Positions 10,809 through 21,705 of a stretch of 64,000 bases of DNA are shown here, in pieces. Each line of letters starts with the position of its first letter. Positions within the stretch are counted from its first letter, which is position 1. The notes below the pieces were generated by a model. That model ran no database searches. It worked only from the letters and a program-made list of their open reading frames with translations, and was not told where the DNA came from. The stretch is from an uncultured Carboxylicivirga sp. (GTDB lineage Bacteria; Bacteroidota; Bacteroidia; Bacteroidales; Marinilabiliaceae). The position numbers and the translations under genes are program-made. Location: NCBI RefSeq assembly GCF_963674565.1, contig NZ_OY771430.1, forward strand, positions 372,001 through 436,000. The letters run 5' to 3'.

Positions 10809-13800
10809 ATGAAATTTACATATATACAACGCATTCTAATAACTATCGCACTGAGCTTAAGTATTGCTGGTGGATTGTTGGCACAGGAATTTGTAGACGG
10901 AAAAATGAAAGGTGCTATTCGCGTTAAATTGAATTCGACTCTACAAGCTAATCTTAAAAGTATAAAAACTACCAAAAATGGAGTTGAAACTGGTATTGTT
11001 GCATTTGATGCTGTTTCAAGTCAGGTTTCGGCAGTTCAAATGAATAGGGTTTTTCGCTATTCTCCAAAGTTTGAACAGCGACACCAGGAGAGCGGACTTC
11101 ATTTGTGGTACGAAATTGAATTTGATCCTAACCTGGATCCTTCAGAAGTGGCAAAACAATATGCTCAGCTTTCCGAAGTTTCTGTTGCTTCTGTGATACC
11201 ACAAGTTAAATTAATCGAAAGCGAGGTTGTTAGTTCAAGTGTATCCGAAAGCAGTGTGTCTGCATTTAATGACCCTTTTTTGGGCAACCAGTGGCATTAC
11301 AATAATGATGGATCAGCATCGTGGGCTGAGCAAGGAGCTGACATTAATCTGGCCAAAGCCTGGGAGATAGAAACCGGATCGCCCGATGTTATTGTTGCTA
11401 TTATAGATGGGGGTATTCAAACAGATCATCCCGACTTAAAAGATGCTTTGTGGACAAATGAGGCTGAATTGAATGGAATTGAGGGTATTGATGATGATGG
11501 TAACGGATTTGTTGATGATATTCATGGCTATAACTTTTGTTTGAAGCAAAGTGAACTTGTAACGCATTATCATGGAACACACGTAGCCGGTACAGTTGGT
11601 GCGGTTAGTAACAATGGTAGCGGTGTTGCAGGTATTGCAGGTGGTAACGGTAGTGAACCAGGAGTTAAACTTATGTCGTGCCAAATCTTTACTGAAGATG
11701 GTGCAGCTGGTGGTTATGCTGAAGCAATTATTTATGCGGCCGACATGGGAGCCGTTATTGGTCAGAACTCATGGGGTTGGAGTGGTAATGATGTTTATGA
11801 TCCTGTTGTGCTGGAAGCCCTGGATTATTTCCATGCTAATGCAGGTTCATATGCCGGTAGCCCAATGAAAGGTGGAGTGTCTGTTTTTGCCGCCGGTAAC
11901 CTAGGTTATGAACTGAATATTTATCCAGCTGCTTATGAACCGTGTATTGCAGTGGCTTCTATTGGTCCTGATTTTAAAAGAGCACCCTATTCAGTGTATG
12001 GCGATTGGGTTGATATTTGTGCGCCAGGAGGAAATACCTCATTAGGCAAGGAAGCCGGGATTATGAGTACTTACCGTGATGCTGGTTATGCTTATTTGCA
12101 GGGAACTTCTATGGCTTGTCCGCATGTATCCGGTATTGCAGCTTTGGTGGTTTCTAAATTTAAAGGCCCTGATTTTACGGCAGATCAACTAAAACAGCAC
12201 TTATTAACCTCAGTTCATGACGTGGAGAGTCATCAGACAGAAGAATTCACCAAAGGTAAATTAGGTAATGGTTATATTGATGCTTTCATGGCTCTTCAAT
12301 CGGGCGATGCATCAGTGGTACCAAACCGGGTTAATGACCTGACCGTTGAAACAGCACAGGATTTTGCAACACTTTTCTGGAGTGTGGTGGAAGATGCTGA
12401 TGATGGAAAGGCTGTAAGTTATAATCTTTACTGGAGCAAGGAGCCTTTTACAGAGGCTAACCTACAAACAGCCGGTTCAGTAGTAGTCAATTCATTTTTT
12501 AGCAATGTAGGAGATGAAATTACATATAGCATAAACAACCTTGATGCTCAAACCGATTATTATTTTGCCATTAAGGCATTTGACCGGTGGGGAAACGGTT
12601 CTGAACTATCGGAGGTGTTAACGGCAAGAACCAATAATGGACCTGAAATTGTAATGGGTGATGAGGTGTTATTGGATATAGACGTTAAACAAAATGCAGC
12701 AGCAACCGATATTTTTAGTTTTAGCAATACAGGCGAAGGAATATTAAACTGGTATGCACACATTGGCCTTGACAGTCTGGATCTGATTCCTTTTAATTTC
12801 TCAGCGCCGGTTTATCCTTCTTTCAATCCTGATCCGGTTCTGACTGGAGTAGGTTCTGATGGTATAATAGTTGACGGAAAAGTGGCTGCTCCTTTTTATG
12901 AGTCTATTGATGAACGGATGCGCTATGTGGAGTATTCAACCAATGCGACTAAGATAATTGGCGAAAACGATACCACAATCACCAATTCTGCAGCAACCTA
13001 CTATAAAGTTGATGCAGAAGAAGGGTTTAATCTAACTCATATGTGGTTAAGCCTGAAAGTGGATCCTAAAACGGGGCCCATCGTAGTTGAAATCTGGAAA
13101 GGACCGGTTCTGAGAGAAGCGGAATTAATTTCTGCTCAGAATTACACTACAAAAACAGCTTACTGGACTTCTCATTATGTGCAGCTCGAAGAGCAGATAC
13201 ATTTTGATAAAGGCGAGGTTTACTGGACAGTGGTTCATATACCTTCAGGTAACCTGTATCCATTAGGTATAGCAGAAGAAACCTCAGAGGAGTATTCCGA
13301 ACGTTGTTTTATGAGTTTCAACGGAGGGGCTTCGTGGGAACCGTTACAGTCGGTCATCAATCAGGAAAAGTATGTATGGTCGTGGGTGATGCAAAGTACA
13401 ATTAACGATTTGGGTAACTATATGACCATTGCTCCAGAAGAAGGTTCACTTAAAACAGGCGAATCACAGGATCTTTCTTTAAATATTGATGCCACCAACC
13501 TGATTGATGGTTATTATGAGGAAAATATAGTGATTCGTTCTAACGATCCTAAGAATAGAATCGCCAGAGGCAAAGTGAAATTTAATGTTACTGGTCACGA
13601 ACCAAAGCTAAATTCAGTAAAGACCGTTGATTTTGGTAATATCTTTGTTGGAGCGAATAAAACTTTGGATATCCAGATTGCCAACGAGGGATTGAGAGGA
13701 TACCAGTTGCTCAAAAACGGATATACTTCTTCATTACCCGATGTGTTTATTGCCAACCAGGTAGTAAGTGGAGAAAACATACCGGCACTTTCCGAAGGGT

Positions 13801-16800
13801 GGGTGCGAGTTACTTTTTCACCTGCAGCTGAAGGTGTGTTCAACGCCACTATCAGCCTGATAAACGATCAGGGATATTCGTATCAGTTTTCGGTTCATGG
13901 TGTGGCAGTAATCCCAGCTGAAATTGTTGTATCTGATTCAGCTTCAGGAACAGATGAGGTAACCATTGAGGGAGATCTGACGGTTGGCGATGCAATAGCT
14001 AACCGTATCTTTACCATTTCGAACAACGGTAAATACCCCTTACACTACAAGGTGCCTAAGTTTGCTCCTGACTATGAAGTAGAAGGTTTGGCCAAGCCAA
14101 CCAATAACTTCGGATATACCTATGATTATGTGCTAACAGACCAACATCCGGACGGTTCAACAACTGCAGATAAAATAGCAGCTCATAACTGGGTTGATAT
14201 CAGCAGCACAGGCACACGTATCGATGATCAGTTACGTGGTCCGGACTATGCCATTGAGACCGAAATCGGATTCTCATTCCCATTTCGTGATCGTTTTTAC
14301 AATAAGGTATGGATTAACGAACAAGGTGCGCTGGTTTTTGATGAAGATGGCAATAAGAATCTGGATTATGTTTCAGGATCATCTATAAGTAATCCCCAGT
14401 GGTTGCGCGATTTCGATATGATTACAGCAACCATGATGCGTCCGGAATACTCGGATAATTCAGCCATCTATTATCTTCAGGAAGATGGTATGTTCCGAGT
14501 GTTCTATAAAAACATAAAATTTGGTGGCACCAGCGTGGGTGTTGATATGCAGATTGTGTTGCATGCCAGTGGCGATGTGGATGTATTGTTTTATAAATCT
14601 GTTTATTTGGCATCTTACCTTATCGCCATTGTAGATAAGGAAAACCAGGATGTATCCTTAATTCATAATAGTGATTATCCAGTGCTTTTCTCAAAAGGAA
14701 CAACATCTAATTCATATCACGATTACTTTCATTTCTATCATCCTGGTGAAAATATGATAGCTAATGTGACCAACCCTTCAGGTACGGTTCAACCAGGTGA
14801 ATCAGTTGATTTGGAAGTTGAGTTTAATACCGCAGGTGTACTTCAGGATTCAATTTATGAGAGACTTGCTATCGTTAGTAACGATCCGAATACACCAATG
14901 GCCAAATATACGGTTAATGCCAGTTTCGTAGCCGGCGGTACAGCTGTTTTAACGGCTGATAAGACTGTTCTTGATTTTGGTGATGTGATGAAAACTGATG
15001 ACGTTGAGATGATTGCTTTGCTAACTAACTCAGGAACTGCTGATATAAGTGTAACGAATATTGCAATGTCCACTGCAGATAAATTCACTACAACTAAATC
15101 GGCTGAAGTACCACTGGTGGTTAAGGCTCGTCAGTCACTGCATATTCCTGTTAAAATAAATTCTGGTATTCAGTCAGAAACGGCTTTCGGAGTGATTGAG
15201 GATGTAATGACTATTACAGATGAGACAGGAGTAACCTTTGATATTAGTTTAAGAGGAAATATAATTGAAAATCCGATTATACGTGTTACTCCTGAGACAG
15301 GTATTTCTCATACCCTGAATTCTGGAGAATTGTTTGATACGCAGATAACAGTCTATAATGATGGAGACGGTGAACTTGAATATGCTGTGGTTCCAACGAA
15401 CTGGTATTACCTGAAGGAATCGTCAGTAGCAAACCCGACCGAGGTCAAAGATTTTGATTATGTTTTTGTAAAAGGAGATGGTGCAGGATGGACTGATATT
15501 ACAGAATCTGCTGCAAATACTAATTTGGAATCAAGATTTCTGGATGATGATCTTGCGTATTTTACCTTGCCACTGAAAAACCAATACCCATATTACGGGG
15601 CTCAATACGATACCTTATACATAGGTTTAATGGGTTGGGTATCATTTATTGAGCCCCAAATTGAACATTGGTCAGCTCGACCTGTGATGGTTCCTAATGT
15701 AGACAATATTCCGGGAGCTATTTCTCCAATGGCAGCCTTTCATGTACCGTATTACTATTCGCGCTCACAAAAGCAGGGTGTTTATTATCAGGAAGAAGAT
15801 GATCGTGTTATCGTCTCATGGGAAGATTTTTATCCGGTAGCAGGTGGCCGTCTGGAATACAGTTTCCAGTTAATCATTCATGATAATGGTCGCATTGATT
15901 TCAACTATCGTAATCTGGATAATCCTAGTATAGCAACTGTTATTGGTGTTGAGCATCCAAATGAAGAAGAAGGAGTGTTGATGTGGTACGACTATATGCC
16001 GAGTGAAAATGTAAAAATGTCATATACTGTATCTCCGGTTGTGAAGCAAAAACTGGCTCCACAATCATCAACCGTTGTGGATTTAGTTTTGGATGCCACT
16101 GAATTATACGATGGTATTTATTCATCTCATCTAAGAGTGATTAACAATACAGTTGGTGAATCTGATGTGTTAATCCCTATGGAATTAACTGTTAATGGCA
16201 CTCCTGAAATTGAAGTGATAGGAAATAATGTCGGTCAGGTTTGGTACGTTGAAGGCGAGACTTATGAACGTGAATTTACCATTCGAAATAAAGGAACAAA
16301 GACAGTTTATTTAAGTAGTGGTCAAATGACAGCCAACCCAGAACTGACTGTAAGCTATAAACATGCACCAGTATATAACCGATTTGGTTGGGTAGTGGTT
16401 GAGGAAGGACTAATTCCTTTGAATGAGTTTGTTGGTAAGGAAGTTTACTTCAACATTGGTCGTGAAACGGTTTTAGTGGCTGATGGAACAGAGCTGGCTC
16501 CTGGAGACGAATGGACCATGGTATTACAATACACCCCAGCCACAGCAGGTCAGTCGACAACTACCTTAAAACTGATCGATACTGATTTATCAGAAGCACT
16601 TGTTTCTACTCTGACAATTGAGAGTAAAATGCCTCCTGCAATTACAGTTGGTGACGAAGTGATTACGGTTAATGCCGACATCGATACCTATACCACTTCA
16701 AGAGATTTAGTGATTGGAAATGTTAACGGATCAGGTTTATTAGAGTGGAATATTGGCCTGGTTTTCAATCGGGGTAAAGAGATTGATATTACATCATTAA

Positions 16801-18428
16801 CTTCACCAATGAATATAACTTCAAGTACAGTTCCGTTGAATCAGGGAATTGCTTCAACAGGTGATATTCGACTTAAATCAACTACAGCTGATAATTATAA
16901 CCGCACAGTTAGCTATACCGATGCCACTTCAAAAAATAATAACATTGGTTTCGGTGCAGGACTGGCTTTTATATCAGGAACCAGGTTTCAGGCACCATCT
17001 GAAGGATTTTTATTATCACACATCGAAACCTTCTACATACGCGAATCGGTTTTAAATGGTGTTATAAGTGTTGAGATAAGGGCAGGTGGAAATAATATCA
17101 GCGATGCTATAACAGTTGGTAAAGGACAGATAAGCTTAGCCTTTGATAATGCCGATCCGGATAAGGGCGAATTTGTCACTGTTGAGCTGAATGAACCGGT
17201 GTTTATCTATCCGAATGAGAACTTCTATGTGATAGTTACTTACCCTCTAGGAGTATCAAAACCTCAAGGAGTTGTATTTAGCGAGCTGGAGAATATTGAG
17301 TCGGATCGATTCTTCTTCAACTATCAGGGTGACTGGTTTGATATGTATACCCAGAACGGATTTCAGAACATGGTATTTATGGTAAAGGCTCATGAGATGA
17401 CATATGAGCAAAGAACCTGGTTAAGCATTGATCAAACTGAAATGAATGGAACAACATCGGTTGGTGGACAGTCAACTGTGAAATTAAATTTCGCAGCATC
17501 CTATGCCCAGGAGGTTAGAAATAATGCTCAACTGATGATTTTCAACAACGATCCATTGAATGATACCATGATAGTGGATGTTAATCTCTTGATGAATGAA
17601 GCTCCGTTTGTAGAGTTGATAGCAGGCAATCAGAAAGTTGAAGAGAATCAGACAAGCACTTTAAAATTTTCAGTGCATGATAATGAGGGAGACACATTCA
17701 CAAATGAGTTTGTAAGTGATGTCGACTGGATCACTTTTACAAATAATACATCAGAGGTGATTGTAAATATTAGTCCGGATTATAACTCTCAAGGTGTTCA
17801 TTCTTTCCAGATAATTTCCAAGGATGAACATGGTGTGGAACGAAGTCAGCCTTTCGAGGTTCAGGTTATTAATGTTAATTGGTCACCTGAATTAACAAAT
17901 GCAGTGAGTGATACAACAGTTGTATGGGAACATGGTGATTTTGAATTGGTATTCACTGATTTAATTACCGATGTGGATAACGATGTGATGACCTATTCAA
18001 TTGAGGTGGAAGATGAAAATGTACTGGAACTATTATTTAATAACGACAGGGCAATACTTAAACCTGTTATGATTGGATCTTCACTAATTAAAGTGTCAGG
18101 GCGCGACCAATATGGTGCTAAAGTAGAAGGATCGTTCACCATTAATGTGATTCATCGAACTGCAATTGATGATAATGAGATGCCTGGAATAAAAGTTTAT
18201 CCTAATCCGGCAACTGATTTTATCCAAATTAATTGGGATAACAATCAGGAAGGTGAAGTTATTATTCGCTTGTTAAATGCTTCAGCTGAGGTGATTATAA
18301 AAGATGTTATGATGGTTGATTCATCCGCTCCGTATAGTCTTGATATCTCTAATTTGGCCAAGGGTTTTTATATGCTTGAGGTTATTTCAGAAGAAAAAAC
18401 ATATACGAAGAAAATAATTAAGCAATAA
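10809..18428 (+). CDS. Second giant T9SS-exported subtilisin-like (S8) serine protease
   Basis: The 2,539-residue protein is a full-length paralogue of the protease at 2615. A signal peptide (ending GGLLAQ) and prodomain precede the S8 domain with Asp200 (AIIDGGIQ), His258 (HGTHVAG), an Asn in AAGNLG and Ser434 (GTSMACPHVSG). A fibronectin type III domain at about 510-605, long Ig-like/choice-of-anchor arrays and cadherin-like modules follow. The C-terminus is a T9SS type A sorting domain (VYPNPATDFIQINW, ending KIIKQ). The two copies share domain order but differ throughout, so the duplication is not recent. With the SusC/SusD pair downstream, the likely role is surface degradation of proteins to peptides for uptake. 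Confidence 0.93.
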   Translation: MKFTYIQRILITIALSLSIAGGLLAQEFVDGKMKGAIRVKLNSTLQANLKSIKTTKNGVETGIVAFDAVSSQVSAVQMNRVFRYSPKFEQRHQESGLHLWYEIEFDPNLDPSEVAKQYAQLSEVSVASVIPQVKLIESEVVSSSVSESSVSAFNDPFLGNQWHYNNDGSASWAEQGADINLAKAWEIETGSPDVIVAIIDGGIQTDHPDLKDALWTNEAELNGIEGIDDDGNGFVDDIHGYNFCLKQSELVTHYHGTHVAGTVGAVSNNGSGVAGIAGGNGSEPGVKLMSCQIFTEDGAAGGYAEAIIYAADMGAVIGQNSWGWSGNDVYDPVVLEALDYFHANAGSYAGSPMKGGVSVFAAGNLGYELNIYPAAYEPCIAVASIGPDFKRAPYSVYGDWVDICAPGGNTSLGKEAGIMSTYRDAGYAYLQGTSMACPHVSGIAALVVSKFKGPDFTADQLKQHLLTSVHDVESHQTEEFTKGKLGNGYIDAFMALQSGDASVVPNRVNDLTVETAQDFATLFWSVVEDADDGKAVSYNLYWSKEPFTEANLQTAGSVVVNSFFSNVGDEITYSINNLDAQTDYYFAIKAFDRWGNGSELSEVLTARTNNGPEIVMGDEVLLDIDVKQNAAATDIFSFSNTGEGILNWYAHIGLDSLDLIPFNFSAPVYPSFNPDPVLTGVGSDGIIVDGKVAAPFYESIDERMRYVEYSTNATKIIGENDTTITNSAATYYKVDAEEGFNLTHMWLSLKVDPKTGPIVVEIWKGPVLREAELISAQNYTTKTAYWTSHYVQLEEQIHFDKGEVYWTVVHIPSGNLYPLGIAEETSEEYSERCFMSFNGGASWEPLQSVINQEKYVWSWVMQSTINDLGNYMTIAPEEGSLKTGESQDLSLNIDATNLIDGYYEENIVIRSNDPKNRIARGKVKFNVTGHEPKLNSVKTVDFGNIFVGANKTLDIQIANEGLRGYQLLKNGYTSSLPDVFIANQVVSGENIPALSEGWVRVTFSPAAEGVFNATISLINDQGYSYQFSVHGVAVIPAEIVVSDSASGTDEVTIEGDLTVGDAIANRIFTISNNGKYPLHYKVPKFAPDYEVEGLAKPTNNFGYTYDYVLTDQHPDGSTTADKIAAHNWVDISSTGTRIDDQLRGPDYAIETEIGFSFPFRDRFYNKVWINEQGALVFDEDGNKNLDYVSGSSISNPQWLRDFDMITATMMRPEYSDNSAIYYLQEDGMFRVFYKNIKFGGTSVGVDMQIVLHASGDVDVLFYKSVYLASYLIAIVDKENQDVSLIHNSDYPVLFSKGTTSNSYHDYFHFYHPGENMIANVTNPSGTVQPGESVDLEVEFNTAGVLQDSIYERLAIVSNDPNTPMAKYTVNASFVAGGTAVLTADKTVLDFGDVMKTDDVEMIALLTNSGTADISVTNIAMSTADKFTTTKSAEVPLVVKARQSLHIPVKINSGIQSETAFGVIEDVMTITDETGVTFDISLRGNIIENPIIRVTPETGISHTLNSGELFDTQITVYNDGDGELEYAVVPTNWYYLKESSVANPTEVKDFDYVFVKGDGAGWTDITESAANTNLESRFLDDDLAYFTLPLKNQYPYYGAQYDTLYIGLMGWVSFIEPQIEHWSARPVMVPNVDNIPGAISPMAAFHVPYYYSRSQKQGVYYQEEDDRVIVSWEDFYPVAGGRLEYSFQLIIHDNGRIDFNYRNLDNPSIATVIGVEHPNEEEGVLMWYDYMPSENVKMSYTVSPVVKQKLAPQSSTVVDLVLDATELYDGIYSSHLRVINNTVGESDVLIPMELTVNGTPEIEVIGNNVGQVWYVEGETYEREFTIRNKGTKTVYLSSGQMTANPELTVSYKHAPVYNRFGWVVVEEGLIPLNEFVGKEVYFNIGRETVLVADGTELAPGDEWTMVLQYTPATAGQSTTTLKLIDTDLSEALVSTLTIESKMPPAITVGDEVITVNADIDTYTTSRDLVIGNVNGSGLLEWNIGLVFNRGKEIDITSLTSPMNITSSTVPLNQGIASTGDIRLKSTTADNYNRTVSYTDATSKNNNIGFGAGLAFISGTRFQAPSEGFLLSHIETFYIRESVLNGVISVEIRAGGNNISDAITVGKGQISLAFDNADPDKGEFVTVELNEPVFIYPNENFYVIVTYPLGVSKPQGVVFSELENIESDRFFFNYQGDWFDMYTQNGFQNMVFMVKAHEMTYEQRTWLSIDQTEMNGTTSVGGQSTVKLNFAASYAQEVRNNAQLMIFNNDPLNDTMIVDVNLLMNEAPFVELIAGNQKVEENQTSTLKFSVHDNEGDTFTNEFVSDVDWITFTNNTSEVIVNISPDYNSQGVHSFQIISKDEHGVERSQPFEVQVINVNWSPELTNAVSDTTVVWEHGDFELVFTDLITDVDNDVMTYSIEVEDENVLELLFNNDRAILKPVMIGSSLIKVSGRDQYGAKVEGSFTINVIHRTAIDDNEMPGIKVYPNPATDFIQINWDNNQEGEVIIRLLNASAEVIIKDVMMVDSSAPYSLDISNLAKGFYMLEVISEEKTYTKKIIKQ

Positions 18429-18471
18429 GCCTATTAACAACTGTCAAATATTTGAAAATAAATAAATTAAT

Positions 18472-18530
18472 AATTGCTGAGGTGTCCGTTTTTTATTTGC
18501 CGGAAGCTTAAACGGATGCCTCAGGCAATT
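18472..18530. other. Extended stem-loop upstream of susC-like gene
   Basis: A long inverted repeat occupies most of the gap between the second protease and the SusC-like gene. The outer arm AATTGCTGAGG pairs with CCTCAGGCAATT apart from one bulged base, and the inner arm TCCGTTT pairs perfectly with AAACGGA across a 2+2 internal loop. No T-run follows. It could be an attenuator, a processing site or a regulator-binding palindrome. Confidence 0.6.
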
Positions 18531-18597
18531 ATTTCAAGGTTAAAATAGAGTCAGTCTTCAAAAAGAATTAAAAAATTCAATAATTAAAATCATTTCT

Positions 18598-21500
18598 ATG
18601 AAACGTGTAATACAGACGTTATTGTTAATGTTTATGATTGGAGTGGGAATAATTAATGCCCAAACCAAAACAATTACAGGAACAATAACTGATGCCACAG
18701 ATGGTTCTCCTATACCCGGAGCAACTGTGATGGTAAAAGGAACGACTACGGGTACCATAACTTCGTTTGATGGTGTTTATAGCCTTGATGTTCCTGCAGA
18801 AGCTGAAACGTTAGTATTTTCCTTTGTCGGTATGAAGACAGAAGAGGTGGCTCTTACCGGTCAAACTGTTATCAATATAGCTCTTAAAACAGAATCAATT
18901 GGAATGGAAGAAGTAGTTGTTACTGCTTATGGAAGTAAAGGTGCACCCGGATTAAAAGGAGCTATTTCTGTAGTAACAGCCAAGGATCTGGAGCAGGTAC
19001 CGGTAGCAACATTTGACCAGATGTTACAGGGAAAAACAACAGGTTTGACTATTTCTACAGGTTCAGGACAGCCAGGTTCAGGTAATACAAAAGTAAGGAT
19101 TCGAGGAAATGGTTCAATAACAGCTTCAAATGAACCACTTTATGTAGTGGATGGAGTACCCATTGAGGCCGGTGCCTTTGCCAGTTTGAATGCCAATGAT
19201 TTTGAAACGATAAGTGTATTGAAAGATGCTTCCTCAACGGCAATTTACGGTTCCAGAGCTTCGGCTGGTGTTATATTAATTACCACTAAGCGGGGTAAAG
19301 AAGGAAAGACAACAGTGAATGTACGACATCAAACAGGATTCTCGGTTAAATCACAGGAGAAATTTGAAATGATGAATACTGCACAAAAACTGTGGTTTGA
19401 AGAGGTTGCAATGGCAGGACCAGGTTGGGAACTGAGTGTTAATAATCCTGCATATGCAACGATGTCATCTGAAGCAAGAGCTTATCAGGATGCCGAATTA
19501 GCCCGATTAAGAAGTATCGATACTGATTGGGAAAGTATGTTTTTCAGAGTTGGAAAAACAGTTAGTAATGAAGTAAACTTCTCAGGTGGTAGCGAAAAAA
19601 CCAACTTCTATGTAGCTATCCAGAATTATAAGCAGGAGGGCTTGGCCGATAGATCAGACCTGGATAGGTATACCGGACGAATTAACCTTGATCATAGCAT
19701 TTCGGAGAAAGTTAAATTTGGAATGAATACCAGTATTGGTTTATCAGATATTAACAGAATTGAGAGTGAAGGTGCTGTTGCTCTTATGAATCCATTTGCA
19801 GCTGTCTATCTGGCCAATCCATGGGAAACACCATATTCAGAGGATGGAAGCTTTAACTCAGGAAAATATATTTTTAATAATCCTTATCTGACAGATGATC
19901 AGAATAAAATGTTTAGTGAATATGGTAATGTTGGTTCAAACCAACTTGATCAAACAAAGTATTCAACCTATAATATTGAAGAAATTAAGTTTGTTGGGGC
20001 GATGAACCTAACCTGGGAAATACTTTCAGGATTAACAGCTAAAACGCAATACGGACTGGATTACAGACAAACTTTAACGGATAGGTGGGTTAGTCCTGAA
20101 GCTCAATCTTCCAGAGATTTATACGATATTTATCTTGAGAAAGGATTGATTGATCCTGCGATGAAAGGATCGCAATCGAAGTATTTTGGTCGAAGAATTG
20201 AGGCTACATTCACCAATACACTGGATTATAAAAAACAGGTTGCAGAACGTCATTTGATTTCTGCCGTTATAGGTAGTGAGTATAACACCCGCAAGGTGAA
20301 TGGTTTTAATGCAACAGGTTACGGACTGGAAGAAAAATTGCCTAACTCAATGGCAGCAATGACTCCCGGTAATGACACCAATGGCTTTATCGCTTTATTT
20401 GGAGGAAGTGAATCAGAAAAGGGTATGTTCTCGCTCTTCACTTTGGCAAATTATACCTTTGATGACAAATATACCTTCAGTGGTAGCTTACGTAGAGATG
20501 GATCTTCAGTATTTGGATCCGAATATCAGTATGCGATTCTTTATTCATTTGGATTAACCTGGGATATTACCCGCGAAAGCTTTATGTCTGCATACCCATG
20601 GGTTGATAACTTAAAGTTCAGAATAAGTTATGGTACAACGGGTAATCAATCCGGTATATCTGATTACGAAACTTACACAACATGGGGGCATTCAACATAT
20701 GATGATAAAGGAGGATATGTTTTAAGTCGTTCAGGTGACCCTTCACTAAAGTGGGAGATAGCACATAAGTTTAATGCTGGTTTTGATTATAATCTTTTTG
20801 AAAACAGATTGAGTGGGGGCTTTGATGTCTACAATAACATTACGGCCGACTTATTTATTGTTCAAACCTACTCTTCATACTCAGGTATTCCAGGTGATAG
20901 TAAACAAACCAATGCCGGTAAAATGCGAAACAGGGGTGTTGAATTATTGGTGAACTATGATCTGATAAGAAGTAAAGGATTTAAATGGACAATCGGAACC
21001 AATTTATCTTATAACGATAATGAGATTCTGGATCTGGGGCAGGTGAATGAGTTCGAACAAGGAACTTCAATCATTCGCGAAGGTCTGCCATTAGGTTCAC
21101 ATTACATTGTTAAATGGGCAGGTGTTAACCCTGCTAACGGTAACGCATTGTATTATACAAAAGAGGGACAAATAACAGAAAACTACAGTCAGGATGATAA
21201 CGTAGCTGAATTTGGAACTTATCATGCTCCGTTTACAGGTGGTTTTAACACGAGCGTAAGCTACAAAGGAATAGAACTAAGTACACAATTTACATTTGCC
21301 CAGGGTGTAACACGATTTAATAACCAAACTTATTTCCAGGAAAATCCGGATTTTGCACAGTATAATATGTCAACTGCCATGCTGGATATATGGCGTCAGC
21401 CGGGTGATGTAACAGAAATACAAGGGGTACATTCTCCTCGTCAGTTTTCATCCAAGGATCTTGAAGATGCCTCTTATATCCGATTGAGAAATTTGGTGCT

Positions 21501-21693
21501 GGCTTATAATCTGCCACCCACCTTGTTGAAGAAGTCAGGATTCATAAATTCATTACGTGTGTATGCTCAAGCTCAGAACCTGCTTACATGGACTAAATGG
21601 ACAGGTTTTGATCCGGAAGACAGCAACAATATCGCCACATATGAATATCCTACACCAAGAGTATTTTCAGTTGGTTTGGATCTTACATTTTAA
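18598..21693 (+). CDS. SusC/RagA-family TonB-dependent outer-membrane transporter
   Basis: The 1,031-residue protein has a signal peptide (ending NAQ) and a carboxypeptidase-regulatory-like domain at about 24-105 (ITGTITDATDGSPIPGATVM). Then come the SusC signature MEEVVVTAYG, a plug domain (about 120-225, with YVVDGVPI and STAIYGSRASAGVILITTKRG) and a beta-barrel ending in an aromatic residue (SVGLDLTF). It should form the active outer-membrane channel energised by TonB. The SusD partner starts 13 bases downstream, so the two are co-transcribed. The substrate is not encoded in the sequence; the adjacent proteases suggest peptides, as known for RagAB, rather than glycans, and no carbohydrate-active enzyme is nearby. 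Confidence 0.95.
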   Translation: MKRVIQTLLLMFMIGVGIINAQTKTITGTITDATDGSPIPGATVMVKGTTTGTITSFDGVYSLDVPAEAETLVFSFVGMKTEEVALTGQTVINIALKTESIGMEEVVVTAYGSKGAPGLKGAISVVTAKDLEQVPVATFDQMLQGKTTGLTISTGSGQPGSGNTKVRIRGNGSITASNEPLYVVDGVPIEAGAFASLNANDFETISVLKDASSTAIYGSRASAGVILITTKRGKEGKTTVNVRHQTGFSVKSQEKFEMMNTAQKLWFEEVAMAGPGWELSVNNPAYATMSSEARAYQDAELARLRSIDTDWESMFFRVGKTVSNEVNFSGGSEKTNFYVAIQNYKQEGLADRSDLDRYTGRINLDHSISEKVKFGMNTSIGLSDINRIESEGAVALMNPFAAVYLANPWETPYSEDGSFNSGKYIFNNPYLTDDQNKMFSEYGNVGSNQLDQTKYSTYNIEEIKFVGAMNLTWEILSGLTAKTQYGLDYRQTLTDRWVSPEAQSSRDLYDIYLEKGLIDPAMKGSQSKYFGRRIEATFTNTLDYKKQVAERHLISAVIGSEYNTRKVNGFNATGYGLEEKLPNSMAAMTPGNDTNGFIALFGGSESEKGMFSLFTLANYTFDDKYTFSGSLRRDGSSVFGSEYQYAILYSFGLTWDITRESFMSAYPWVDNLKFRISYGTTGNQSGISDYETYTTWGHSTYDDKGGYVLSRSGDPSLKWEIAHKFNAGFDYNLFENRLSGGFDVYNNITADLFIVQTYSSYSGIPGDSKQTNAGKMRNRGVELLVNYDLIRSKGFKWTIGTNLSYNDNEILDLGQVNEFEQGTSIIREGLPLGSHYIVKWAGVNPANGNALYYTKEGQITENYSQDDNVAEFGTYHAPFTGGFNTSVSYKGIELSTQFTFAQGVTRFNNQTYFQENPDFAQYNMSTAMLDIWRQPGDVTEIQGVHSPRQFSSKDLEDASYIRLRNLVLAYNLPPTLLKKSGFINSLRVYAQAQNLLTWTKWTGFDPEDSNNIATYEYPTPRVFSVGLDLTF

Positions 21694-21705
21694 AGAGAAG
21701 CAGCA

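Noticed and set aside
11596..11868. Alternative frame inside the second protease
   Set aside because: It overlaps the catalytic domain with intact motifs in the main frame and is Val/Met-rich low complexity.
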